In this document: positions 38,051-46,673 of the stretch, piece by piece
How positions within the stretch are numbered: the first letter of the stretch is position 1
How the letters are laid out: every line of letters begins with the position of its first letter
NCBI GenBank assembly: GCA_019637975.1
Contig: JAHBUR010000003.1
Span: 62,001 to 126,000 of the forward strand
DNA length: 64,000 nucleotides
Direction: 5' to 3'
Source of the DNA: Bacteroidota bacterium
Lineage (GTDB): Bacteria; Bacteroidota; Ignavibacteria; UBA10030; UBA6906
The notes under the pieces: generated by a model
The model's input: the letters and a program-made list of their open reading frames with translations, nothing else
Told to the model about the DNA's origin: nothing
The model's database searches: none
Position numbers and translations under genes: made by a program

Positions 38051-38383
38051 ATGGATATTAATTTCACGGCACGACGGTTCAGAGCTCATTCCGAGATCAA
38101 GGAATATGCAATTGAAGAAGTGAAGAAGTTGCAGAAGCTGTACGACGGCATTGTGCGGGCCGATATTATTCTGTTTTACGAGCGGGGTGTCAATAGCGTG
38201 AAGACTGCCGAGATCGGACTTCATGTGTACGGAACAAAATTGCTCGCGCACCACGGTTCCAACGATTACATCAAATCCATCGACAACACAGTAGAGAAAC
38301 TGGGAAGACAACTGAGCAAATATAAATCAAAATTGCGCGGGAAAGACAAGACGAAAGTGCGTCGAATTCAAGAAAAAGTGTGA
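38051..38383 (+). CDS. hpf: Short ribosome hibernation-promoting factor (HPF/RaiA)
   Basis: 110 residues, the short HPF/YfiA form. It starts MDINFTARRFRAHSEIKEYA, with the beta-alpha-beta-beta-beta-alpha layout of the family and SIDNTVEKLGRQLSKYKSKL at the end. It binds the 30S decoding channel and inactivates ribosomes in slow growth. AAAGGAA is upstream. It overlaps hprK by GTGA, recalling the hpf-ptsN-hprK order in Proteobacteria, but no ptsN is present. Confidence 0.92.
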   Translation: MDINFTARRFRAHSEIKEYAIEEVKKLQKLYDGIVRADIILFYERGVNSVKTAEIGLHVYGTKLLAHHGSNDYIKSIDNTVEKLGRQLSKYKSKLRGKDKTKVRRIQEKV

Positions 38384-39414
38384 ACGCCTTTGGGAGTACA
38401 CGGGTGAAAGCAGACAAGAACAGAGAAACGCGCAAGAAGTATATTACGGTACGCTCATTTTTTGAAGCGAACCAGGAGCGGTTCAAGCTCCGGCTGCTGA
38501 ACGGGGATGACGGGTTTGACAATCAGATAAACGACAGAAATCTTCATCGCCCGGGGCTTGCGCTTGCCGGTTACGTTGAATTGTTCACATTCGACCGTGT
38601 GCAGATCATCGGAAACACGGAGGTGAACTATCTCAAATCGTTGCCCCCGGAAAAGCGCCGCTCGGCATTCTCGAAATTGCTGGAATTTAAGATTCCGTGC
38701 ATTGTGTTGACGGATAACAATACGCTGGAACCGGAAATGCTGGACGTGGCTGACCGGAAGCATGTTCCGATATTCGGGACATCGTTCGAGACAACAAAGA
38801 TATCGTACTTCATTGCGGACTTTCTGGACGATCAATTCGCTCCGCAGATTGTCTTGCATGGCTCGTTTGTTGATGTGTACGGAATCGGCGTTTTGCTTAT
38901 CGGGCGATCGGGTATCGGCAAAAGTGAAATTGCGCTCGATTTGGTTGAACGAGGCCATCGCCTCGTGGCCGACGATGTTGTCAACGTTACGCGCAAAGGA
39001 GAGGGAATCCTTATGGGATCGGGAACCGATCTCGTAAAGCACTTCATGGAGATTCGCGGGTTGGGACTCATCGATGTTCGCAGTATGTTCGGGATTCGTG
39101 CCATTCGCTTTCAGAAGCGAGTTGAAATTATCATTGAGTTGGAGGATTGGAAGGCCGGGCAGGAATATACACGAACGGGGTTGGATGATGAAACGGTTCC
39201 TGTTCTTGAAGTGGAAATTCCCCACGTGCGTTTACCTATTTTCCCTGGTAAAAACGTCACCGTCATTACCGAGGTGATCGCTTTGAACTACTTACTTCGC
39301 CACTACGGATACGACGCGGCGAAAGAGCTTGCCAAGAGATTGGAGGGGACGATCGCGGAAAAGAAGAAGAAGGGGAACAGGGCCATCAACTACTTTGAGC
39401 ACGATTTCGAGTAG
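38380..39414 (+). CDS. hprK: HPr kinase/phosphorylase
   Basis: 344 residues from GTG at 38380; another GTG at 38404 is possible. The N-terminal domain (about 20-150) is followed by the kinase core with the Walker A LLIGRSGIGKSEIALDLVE, HRLVADDVV and the HprK signature EIRGLGLIDVRSMFG. HprK phosphorylates a serine of HPr in carbon regulation. No PTS gene is in the window, so the partner (HPr-like or NPr) must be elsewhere. The C-terminus is Lys-rich. Confidence 0.94.
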   Translation: MNAFGSTRVKADKNRETRKKYITVRSFFEANQERFKLRLLNGDDGFDNQINDRNLHRPGLALAGYVELFTFDRVQIIGNTEVNYLKSLPPEKRRSAFSKLLEFKIPCIVLTDNNTLEPEMLDVADRKHVPIFGTSFETTKISYFIADFLDDQFAPQIVLHGSFVDVYGIGVLLIGRSGIGKSEIALDLVERGHRLVADDVVNVTRKGEGILMGSGTDLVKHFMEIRGLGLIDVRSMFGIRAIRFQKRVEIIIELEDWKAGQEYTRTGLDDETVPVLEVEIPHVRLPIFPGKNVTVITEVIALNYLLRHYGYDAAKELAKRLEGTIAEKKKKGNRAINYFEHDFE

Positions 39415-39500
39415 AAGGGGCATATTTGCCTACGTGAAAGAGCGTACGCGTTTCTCCCCGGGGAAAAATCGTTAAAAAACTCTAATACCGAAAAAACACC

Positions 39501-39529
39501 TTGACAAATCATGAGGGTTTTTTTATAAT
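39501..39529 (+). promoter_or_regulatory. Perfect consensus sigma70-type promoter
   Basis: TTGACA (39501-39506), 17-base spacer, TATAAT (39524-39529), both hexamers exact. It drives the M23 peptidase gene with a leader of about 135 bases. A second TATAAT (39630-39635) in the leader lacks a -35 at the right distance. Nothing else is seen in 39415-39670 apart from a T-less palindrome at 39455-39464. Confidence 0.88.
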
Positions 39530-39670
39530 TTCACAGCCCGTAAAGAGTTGCACGCCCCAACACCTTGTTTTTCAGTTCTTCTTTTTTTCTGATTCCAAGG
39601 ACCAAACGCCAACGTAGGCATCCAATTTGTATAATCTATGCTTCGGGGAGAGACACAAATTCACTGAAGC

Positions 39671-40645
39671 ATGAAGCAAACACGAGAGGTGTCAGTGCTA
39701 CGGAAGATCAAGATTTTTTATTTCTCTGATTCGACGCTCGGCTATCACGAAGTCAAGTATTTCAAAACCAAAGCTCTGCTTTCTGTAGTTGTACTTGGAT
39801 GTGCACTCTTCGGTGCATTCTATGGAATCAACTACCTTCTGGGCGATCCGCTCAACGTCACACACCAAAACAATCTTGCCACCGAGAACACCGTTCTTAA
39901 AGATCAACTCCGGCAATTGACGGCAAAGGCAGCATCAGTTCAAAAGAATCTGGTCGAGCTTGCAAATCACAGCAATCAACTTCGTTTGATGGTTGATCTG
40001 AAAACGATCGACTCGGAAACACGGAAAGCCTCGGTTGGCGGCTCCTTGAATACTGCCGAGTTCGGGTTTCTTGGTCGTGAAGCCGGAACCCTTCTGGCAA
40101 GTTCATACGACATCCTTTCGAAGTTGGAACGCGAGGTACGACTTCAGAAGAAAAGTTACGAAGAAATCAACAGGCAGTATGTTGCAAACCAGACCAAGTT
40201 CAAACATTTGCCCGCCATCAAGCCCGCGCAAGGACCTTATTCGATAAATGGTTTCGGTATGAGAGTACATCCGGTGCTGGGAGTATGGAGAATGCATGAG
40301 GGGGTCGATATCATAGCAGATATTGGCGCGCCAGTGTATGCGGCAGGCGACGGCATGGTTCGCTTTGCAGGAAGGACGATGGGCGGGTACGGCTCCGTAG
40401 TTGAGATCGACCACGGATACGGTTATACTACACTGTATGCCCATCTCTCGAAGGTTCAGACAAGACAGGGTGCGCGCGTGAAGCGGGGGGAACTTATTGG
40501 ACTGGTCGGTCGTTCGGGTTTGGTGAGCGGGCCGCACCTGCATTACGAGGTCCGCTTGAACGGACGGCAGCAAAACCCGGTTGATTACTTCTTCGATGAC
40601 GTGGATGCGACCCGTTACCGTGCGCAGCTGGCGAATGCAAAGTGA
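39671..40645 (+). CDS. M23-family (LytM-type) peptidoglycan endopeptidase, membrane-anchored
   Basis: 324 residues. One transmembrane segment at about 38-58 (LSVVVLGCALFGAFYGINYLL), a coiled-coil region (70-180), and a C-terminal LytM domain with the zinc ligands in HEGVDIIADIGAPVYA and the active-site pair in SGPHLHYEVRLNG. Such proteins cut peptide cross-links or activate amidases at division. The start at 39671 has no clear SD; the GTG at 39692 is an alternative. It is followed within 40 bases by the DUF2795 gene. Confidence 0.92.
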   Translation: MKQTREVSVLRKIKIFYFSDSTLGYHEVKYFKTKALLSVVVLGCALFGAFYGINYLLGDPLNVTHQNNLATENTVLKDQLRQLTAKAASVQKNLVELANHSNQLRLMVDLKTIDSETRKASVGGSLNTAEFGFLGREAGTLLASSYDILSKLEREVRLQKKSYEEINRQYVANQTKFKHLPAIKPAQGPYSINGFGMRVHPVLGVWRMHEGVDIIADIGAPVYAAGDGMVRFAGRTMGGYGSVVEIDHGYGYTTLYAHLSKVQTRQGARVKRGELIGLVGRSGLVSGPHLHYEVRLNGRQQNPVDYFFDDVDATRYRAQLANAK

Positions 40646-40684
40646 ACGTAGTGTTAATTACTTTAGAAAGGAAGTGGTACAGCG

Positions 40685-40909
40685 TTGATTTGGACGATGG
40701 AACTTGCTTCGTATTTGGATGATGCTCCATGGCCTGCGACGAAGGAAGAGTTGATTGATTACGCGGTTCGAACCGGCGCGCCGGTTGAGGTTGTAGAAAA
40801 TCTCCAGGAATTGGAAGACAGCGAAGAGCCGTACGAAAGTATGGAAGAAATCTGGCCCGATTATCCGACGGATGAAGACTTTTTCTTCGAGGATGAGGGA
40901 GAATACTAA
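40685..40909 (+). CDS. DUF2795 small acidic protein
   Basis: 74 residues from TTG 40685, or 70 from the ATG at 40697; AAAGGAAG lies upstream. The N-terminal 50 residues (ELASYLDDAPWPATKEELID and then VVENLQEL) match DUF2795, a small helical domain often fused to or found near other regulators. The tail is extremely acidic (DYPTDEDFFFEDEGEY). Role unknown. A terminator follows 48 bases later. Confidence 0.8.
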   Translation: MIWTMELASYLDDAPWPATKEELIDYAVRTGAPVEVVENLQELEDSEEPYESMEEIWPDYPTDEDFFFEDEGEY

Positions 40910-40956
40910 CCTGCACTACCTCCCTTGATACACTTAGAGCAATCCACCATTGGTGC

Positions 40957-40992
40957 AACCCATTCCGAGTGGTCGGGATGGGTTTTGTGTTT
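40957..40992 (+). terminator. Intrinsic terminator before bamA
   Basis: AACCCAT (40957-40963) pairs with ATGGGTT (40977-40983); the stem continues through a T-G wobble and CCGA/TCGG around a GTGG loop, then TTTT. The ATG of bamA is only 18 bases beyond, leaving no room for a promoter between. Confidence 0.8.
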
Positions 40993-41009
40993 CTTTACCG
41001 TACCTTGCC

Positions 41010-43172
41010 ATGAAGGCTGAACGCGCCCGAACATATCGAGTCCTGAACCGCTGCTTCGGATACCTTCCTGCTGCGGCTCTGTGCTTGAACGTACTCGCCG
41101 TGCTTTCAATACTCTTGCCCTCCTCCACTCTGGCGCAGGTCATTCCTTCTGATTACGAAATAGCCTCCATCAGGTTCGAAGGGAACGAGACCTTCAGCAA
41201 CAACGAGTTGCTGCAGCAAATTCAAACCAGGGAAACGCCCGGTTTCATCAACAAGTTTCTTCACAACAGCATAAGTGAACGACTGGGAAGGAAGAGTGAG
41301 TTTCTCGACGAGCGGATGCTCGCTGAAGATCTCGATCGCCTCCGACAATTCTACAAAGATCACGGGTTTCAAGAAGTGAAGATCGACAGCCTCCTCTCGT
41401 TCACCGAGCGTGAACGTGTCATGGACGTCGGTATCCGCATTAATGAGGGATATCGTTCTGTCATCGATACTCTTGTTTACAGAGGAATTGTTGATGTCCC
41501 GCCGGCAGTTCTCGAAGAAATCATATCAGACAGCAAAATTGCGGTTGGCGATCCGTTCAACAAGGGCCTCATCGAGGAGGATGTTCGGCACGTTCTCCAG
41601 GTTCTTAAGAATAACGGCCACGGGCAAGCAGCTTTTGCCCGACAGCATTCTACGATAACGTATTACACGAGTACACGCAATTTCAGTGTGGTTCTGCAAT
41701 TTGAACTCGGTAAGTTCCATCGGTTCGGGGAGATTACGGTTCAGCAAGAACTGGATCCTATCAGGGAGGATATCCGGGAAGAAGATGTTCTGCGCCAGCT
41801 CGATTACACACCCGGCGAGGACTTCAGTCTCGATAAACTCAAGGCCAGCGAGCGCAATCTCAATCGAATCGGCATTTTTGACCGCGCTTGGATTGAGACC
41901 GCGTTTCCCGACGCTGCCCCCAATCCTGAATCGATCCATGTGACGACACATGTCAAGATTCGTCCCCGCGACAAACACGAGCTTGCTCCGGAGGTTCTGT
42001 TCGGCAGTGACGACAACAATAACTTCACACTCGGAACCGGTATCGGCTATACGAACAGAAACTTTCTCAGCGGAGCACGGACGTTCACCACGCATCTTCG
42101 CTTTCGGACGCGGAATTTCAGGGATTTTCCTGATGTGTTTAACGCGAACAACAATGCAATTGCCAACGCCGACCTGACCTTTGAACTCATCCAGCCGTAC
42201 ATTTTTTCGAACAAGATCAGGGGCTCGTGGTCGTTTTCGGCAATTGTGGACAAGCAGACTTTCTACATCAACCGCATTCTGCAAAACAAGTTCGGCTTCG
42301 TCAACAGGTTTGCGGAGTTCACAACGGGATATCTCGATTGGACAACACAGCTTGTCAGCCTGGAGAAGAAAAGCTCGATAGCTATTGACTCGACAAATCT
42401 TGAGGTGCTACGCGGCCTTCGCGATCTTGAATTGCAGGATTCGCTTCAGCAATTCAACTCGATTCTCTCATTTACAATCCAACGGGATATGACGGATGAT
42501 ATTTTTTCACCATCCCGCGGGTTCTTCCATTCTCTCACATTGGAGGAATCCGGCTTGCTTCCTCTCATTCTCCAACGGTGGCGGCCTGATTTGCCGTTCA
42601 CGCAGTTCTATCGAACAAGTTTCCTCCTTCGGTGGTATCTTGATCTCACCGGAAGCAGCCGGTTTTCCATTCTCGCACTCAAGCTGAAGGGCGGCTACGA
42701 AGGCAAGTACGGCATGAGTTTCTCTGATTCCACAAGAACTATTCCGCAAACTCATCGCTTTTATGCCGGAGGCGGCGGCAGCGTCCGCGGGTGGCGCTCG
42801 CGTGATTTAGGTATTGGAGGAAATCCGCAGTTGGGGGGCAATGTTCTCGCCGAGGGAAGTCTGGAACTTCGAACGAATGTTCTGCAAAGTTTAAGGGACG
42901 ATTTCTGGGACAAACTGTGGACGGTGCTTTTTATTGATGTCGGAAACGTGTGGGCGGAAACGAGAAATCTGCAGGTTCGAACTACCGCCATTGCAGCCGG
43001 GTTCGGAATCCGGTACGATACGTTCTTCGGTCCGTTTCGGATTGACTACGGAATTCAGATCCACGACCCGCGAGGCAGCGTCAGCGGAAAGAACTGGGTA
43101 ACGCAGCGGAAGTTCTGGAGTGAGACACTCCGCCTCGGCGTACTCCATTTCGGCATCGGTCACGCCTTTTAA
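41010..43172 (+). CDS. BamA/Omp85-family outer-membrane protein with POTRA domains
   Basis: 720 residues from the ATG at 41010; the open frame upstream runs through the terminator and is rejected. A signal peptide is present (about 20-43, LNVLAVLSILLPSSTLAQ). Residues about 48-330 hold beta-alpha-alpha-beta-beta POTRA-like repeats, including YEIASIRFEGNETFSNNELL. Residues about 360-720 are the 16-strand barrel with the Omp85 feature GGGGSVRGWRSRDLG (lid-lock VRGW motif) and a C-terminal Phe. It could be BamA, TamA or a patatin-free relative; three or four POTRAs fit BamA-like insertion of outer-membrane proteins. Confidence 0.88.
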   Translation: MKAERARTYRVLNRCFGYLPAAALCLNVLAVLSILLPSSTLAQVIPSDYEIASIRFEGNETFSNNELLQQIQTRETPGFINKFLHNSISERLGRKSEFLDERMLAEDLDRLRQFYKDHGFQEVKIDSLLSFTERERVMDVGIRINEGYRSVIDTLVYRGIVDVPPAVLEEIISDSKIAVGDPFNKGLIEEDVRHVLQVLKNNGHGQAAFARQHSTITYYTSTRNFSVVLQFELGKFHRFGEITVQQELDPIREDIREEDVLRQLDYTPGEDFSLDKLKASERNLNRIGIFDRAWIETAFPDAAPNPESIHVTTHVKIRPRDKHELAPEVLFGSDDNNNFTLGTGIGYTNRNFLSGARTFTTHLRFRTRNFRDFPDVFNANNNAIANADLTFELIQPYIFSNKIRGSWSFSAIVDKQTFYINRILQNKFGFVNRFAEFTTGYLDWTTQLVSLEKKSSIAIDSTNLEVLRGLRDLELQDSLQQFNSILSFTIQRDMTDDIFSPSRGFFHSLTLEESGLLPLILQRWRPDLPFTQFYRTSFLLRWYLDLTGSSRFSILALKLKGGYEGKYGMSFSDSTRTIPQTHRFYAGGGGSVRGWRSRDLGIGGNPQLGGNVLAEGSLELRTNVLQSLRDDFWDKLWTVLFIDVGNVWAETRNLQVRTTAIAAGFGIRYDTFFGPFRIDYGIQIHDPRGSVSGKNWVTQRKFWSETLRLGVLHFGIGHAF

Positions 43173-43186
43173 TAATTGGACGAACT

Positions 43187-44314
43187 ATGTGGCATCGGGT
43201 TATCGGGCAACAACGTGTTAAGAACATTCTGCTCAGCGCATTGCGCACCGGGCGGCTGCCGCACGCCTATTTGTTCGCAGGGAACGAAGGCGTCGGCAAG
43301 GATGCAATGGCTCTCGAGCTTGCGCGCGCGCTTCATTGTGAAAAGGAGAAAGAAAACGCCTGCGGGGAATGTGCCTCATGCCTGAAGTTGAACACGCTTC
43401 AGCATCCCGATGTCAAGCTCATCACCGCATTGCCCGTGGGGAAAAGCGAAAAAAGCGACGATCCGCCGATGGAAAAACTCACTGCGGCGGATGTTGAATC
43501 TGTTCAGGAGCAATACAGACGTAAAGGCGAAAATCCGTATCACCGCGTAGCGATAGCGAAAGCAAACATCATTAAGATCAACAGTATCCGGGAAGTTCGC
43601 CGCGAGTCGGCAATGAGCTCGTTGTACGGCGGAAAGAAAGTATTCATCATTTCCAACGCCGACGAAATGGGCGATGAGGCGTCCAATACGTTGCTCAAAA
43701 CTCTTGAAGAGCCGCCCGGTGATACGCTTCTCATTCTTACAACATCCCGCCCCGAAACGTTGCTGCAAACAATCATCTCACGATGTCAGCTTGTTCGTTT
43801 TGACCCGTTGACAGAACTTGACATCCGGGCTGCGCTGATGGAACGCGAGCTGGTTGATGATCTCAAGGCAACGCTGGTGGCACGACTCGCTAACGGCAGC
43901 TACGTCCGTGCATTGGAATTGTTGAAGGATGATGTAGCGGCATTGCGGCAGGATGTTGTGAATTTTGTCCGGACAACGCTTACGGGCAACGCTGTGGCTA
44001 TCTCGGAACAGGTTGAGCAGTTGGCATCATCGAAGGACCGGGAGTTTGTTGTTCGTTTCCTGACGCTTATGCTTGTATGGTTTCGTGATGCTTTTGTGCT
44101 GCTCCAGGGCGGCAGCATTATCAATCTCGATCAGCAAGATGATCTGAAGAGATTCACTGCGAAATTTCCGGATGCGAACCTCAATGGCGTAATGAATGCC
44201 GTTGAACAGTCTATTTCTCTTATCTACAAAAATGGCTACATTCTTCTCACGCTTATTCAGCTTACAGTGAGGCTGCGGCGTGCTATCCTTGAACAATCAT
44301 TGCAACGGATATAA
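43187..44314 (+). CDS. holB: DNA polymerase III delta' subunit
   Basis: 375 residues. The AAA+ fold has the degenerate P-loop FAGNEGVGKDAMA, the zinc cluster CGECASCLKL, EASNTLLKTLEEPP and the SRC motif ISRCQLVRF. HolB is part of the clamp loader that places the beta clamp on DNA. It starts 15 bases after bamA and ends 15 bases before metG, so all three may be transcribed together. Confidence 0.94.
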   Translation: MWHRVIGQQRVKNILLSALRTGRLPHAYLFAGNEGVGKDAMALELARALHCEKEKENACGECASCLKLNTLQHPDVKLITALPVGKSEKSDDPPMEKLTAADVESVQEQYRRKGENPYHRVAIAKANIIKINSIREVRRESAMSSLYGGKKVFIISNADEMGDEASNTLLKTLEEPPGDTLLILTTSRPETLLQTIISRCQLVRFDPLTELDIRAALMERELVDDLKATLVARLANGSYVRALELLKDDVAALRQDVVNFVRTTLTGNAVAISEQVEQLASSKDREFVVRFLTLMLVWFRDAFVLLQGGSIINLDQQDDLKRFTAKFPDANLNGVMNAVEQSISLIYKNGYILLTLIQLTVRLRRAILEQSLQRI

Positions 44315-44329
44315 ACGGCATCAGGTTCC

Positions 44330-46402
44330 ATGGCTGAATGTATTCTGGTTACTGCCGCACTACCATACGCTAACGGGCCCATCCATCTCGGACATTTGGC
44401 GGGAGCGTACCTGCCTTCCGATATCTACGTCCGGTTTCAAAGGCTGAAGGGTCGTGAGGTCGTCTTCATCTGCGGCTCCGACGAACACGGCGTTCCCATC
44501 ACGCTTACTGCGGATAAGGAAGGCATCACTCCGCAGGCGGTTGTCGATCGGTATCACGCGATGAACAAAGCGGCGTTTGAGAGGTTCAGCATGAGTTTCG
44601 ACAACTACTCGCGGACTTCGTTGCCTTTGCATCACGTGACTGCATTGGAATTCTTCCTTGATTTCCATAAACGAGGGATTCTGAGGGAGAAGAAGGAACG
44701 GCAGTTTTTCGATCCAAAAGCAAACATGTTTCTTCCTGACCGTTATGTGGAAGGAACGTGCCCCGTGTGCAGCAACCCGGAAGCCCGCGGCGATCAATGC
44801 GAACGTTGCGGATCGTATCTGAATCCGACCGAACTGATCAATCCGAAAAGCAAAATCTCGGGCGAAGTTCCCGTGTTGCGCGAAACGTCGCACCTCTACT
44901 TTCCTCTGGGGGATTACCAGAAGAAACTGGAGTCGTATATTGATGCCCGCAACAAGCGCGACGGATGGAAAGACAATGTGCTGAAGTACTGTCAATCATG
45001 GTTCAAGGAGGGCTTACAGGATCGCGCCGTTACGAGGGATTTGGATTGGGGGGTCAAGACTCCGCTGCCCGGCTATGAGAGCAAAGTTCTGTACGTTTGG
45101 TTTGATGCCGTGCTGGGCTATATCTCATCCACGAAGGAATGGTCGCAGCGTATAGGCAAGCCGGATGAGTGGAAAAAATTCTGGCTCGATGAATCGACGA
45201 AGTATGTGGCATTTATCGGGAAGGATAATGTTGTGTTTCACTGCATCGTTTTTCCCGCAATGCTTATGGCGTGGAACGAAACGCATCCGAAGAAATATGT
45301 GTTGCCCGGGAATGTGCCCGCCAACGAATTTCTCAACTTCGAGGGTCAGAAGTTTTCAAAGAGCCGCGGCATCGGAATTGACGTGCAGGATTTTCTTGAA
45401 CGGTTTCCGGCCGATCCGCTTCGCTACTACCTGGCCTCATCCTTGCCGGAGTATCGTGATTCGGATTTCTACTGGAAGGATTTTCAGTCGAAAAATAACA
45501 ACGAGCTTGCCGATATTCTTGGGAATTTTGTCAATCGAACACTGGCGTTTGCCGGCAGAACATTCAACGGTGTTGTGCCCGAACGAGGTGACATTACATC
45601 GCTCGACCAAACCATCCTTGATGCGCTGAAGGCGACTCCGACCGCGGCCGGACAGTGCTTTGAAGAATATCGTTTTCGTGACGCATTACTGGAAGTGATG
45701 AACCTTGCCCGTGCCGCGAACAAGTATTTCAATGACAGCGAGCCATGGAAAACAGCAAAATCCGACACCCCGCGTTGTGCGACTACTATCAACGTGAGCA
45801 TACAGATTGCCCGCTCGCTTGCTGTGTTGATGTTTCCATTTATTCCTTCTTCATGCGAGAAAATCTGGCGCATGCTTGCGCTTGAAGGAGCGGCCGCAGC
45901 ACAGTCGTGGGGCTCTGCCGGGTCGGCTGTAATTCCCTCCGGCCACAAATTAGGCACACCCGAGATTCTCTTCACCAAAATTGAGGACGACGTGATTGAA
46001 CAGGCAATTCGCGAGACTACAAATCAACAACCGGCACAGGCACCGGCCGCGGCAGCAAAGCAGGTTGAGGAGGAACCGTCGATCACCATCGATGATTTCA
46101 AGAAAGTAGAACTGCGAGTCGCGAAGATACTTGAATGTGAGGCGGTCCCGAAATCGGAAAAGCTGCTCAAGCTGCAGGTGGAAATCGGCAAGGAAAAAAG
46201 GCAAATTGTCGCCGGCATCGCAAAACACTACAAGCCGGAGGATCTCATCGGCAAAAGTGTTGTGGTGGTGTACAACCTGCAGCCTGCAAAGCTGATGGGT
46301 CAGGAGTCGAAAGGGATGATTCTCGCGGCATCGGATGACGATGGCAGGCTGTTCGTTGTTTCCCCTTCGGGCGAAATAGCCAGCGGAAGCGTAGTTCGTT
46401 GA
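44330..46402 (+). CDS. metG: Methionyl-tRNA synthetase with C-terminal tRNA-binding domain
   Basis: 690 residues. HIGH region ANGPIHLGHLAGAYLPSD, the zinc knuckle CPVCSNPEARGDQCERCG, and the KMSKS-type KFSKSRGIG. After a Pro/Ala-rich linker (about 565-585), residues 590-690 form an EMAP/Arc1-like OB domain (DDFKKVELRVAKILECEAV) that binds tRNA and dimerises the enzyme. It charges both initiator and elongator tRNA-Met. Confidence 0.96.
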   Translation: MAECILVTAALPYANGPIHLGHLAGAYLPSDIYVRFQRLKGREVVFICGSDEHGVPITLTADKEGITPQAVVDRYHAMNKAAFERFSMSFDNYSRTSLPLHHVTALEFFLDFHKRGILREKKERQFFDPKANMFLPDRYVEGTCPVCSNPEARGDQCERCGSYLNPTELINPKSKISGEVPVLRETSHLYFPLGDYQKKLESYIDARNKRDGWKDNVLKYCQSWFKEGLQDRAVTRDLDWGVKTPLPGYESKVLYVWFDAVLGYISSTKEWSQRIGKPDEWKKFWLDESTKYVAFIGKDNVVFHCIVFPAMLMAWNETHPKKYVLPGNVPANEFLNFEGQKFSKSRGIGIDVQDFLERFPADPLRYYLASSLPEYRDSDFYWKDFQSKNNNELADILGNFVNRTLAFAGRTFNGVVPERGDITSLDQTILDALKATPTAAGQCFEEYRFRDALLEVMNLARAANKYFNDSEPWKTAKSDTPRCATTINVSIQIARSLAVLMFPFIPSSCEKIWRMLALEGAAAAQSWGSAGSAVIPSGHKLGTPEILFTKIEDDVIEQAIRETTNQQPAQAPAAAAKQVEEEPSITIDDFKKVELRVAKILECEAVPKSEKLLKLQVEIGKEKRQIVAGIAKHYKPEDLIGKSVVVVYNLQPAKLMGQESKGMILAASDDDGRLFVVSPSGEIASGSVVR

Positions 46403-46416
46403 TTCAGAACGTTCCG

Positions 46417-46641
46417 CTATTTTGTGTAGTGAAAGAGAATCGGAAGCAGAATATAGGCTGCACTCATACCCGAAACAATTAATGCAGCCATTGAGCCTAC
46501 AGCCCAGAAGAACATCTTGATATCGCCATCCCGCTCTCCGGACACGTTCAGGGCTTTGCGAAAGCAGAACGCGGCGACAGCAAGTCCGATGAGTGCCAGC
46601 ATTCCGAAAAGGACGGAAAGAGTAATGTCGAGAGTCGCCAT
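46417..46641 (-). CDS. Small two-helix membrane protein of unknown function
   Basis: 74 residues from ATG at 46641. Two hydrophobic helices (LSVLFGMLALIGLAVAAFCF and MFFWAVGSMAALIVSGMSAA) flank a charged loop (RKALNVSGERDGDIK). No family is recognised. It is convergent with metG and divergent from the DPP III-like lipoprotein gene. The well-formed helix-loop-helix layout supports a real gene, but it is short and lacks a clear SD. Confidence 0.55.
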   Translation of the reverse strand: MATLDITLSVLFGMLALIGLAVAAFCFRKALNVSGERDGDIKMFFWAVGSMAALIVSGMSAAYILLPILFHYTK

Positions 46642-46673
46642 AACAAATTGAGAGATACGTGACGTCCAAATAT

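Noticed and set aside
39455-39464. Palindrome TCCCCGGGGA as the hprK terminator
   Set aside because: It leaves almost no loop and is followed by A rather than T on the coding strand.
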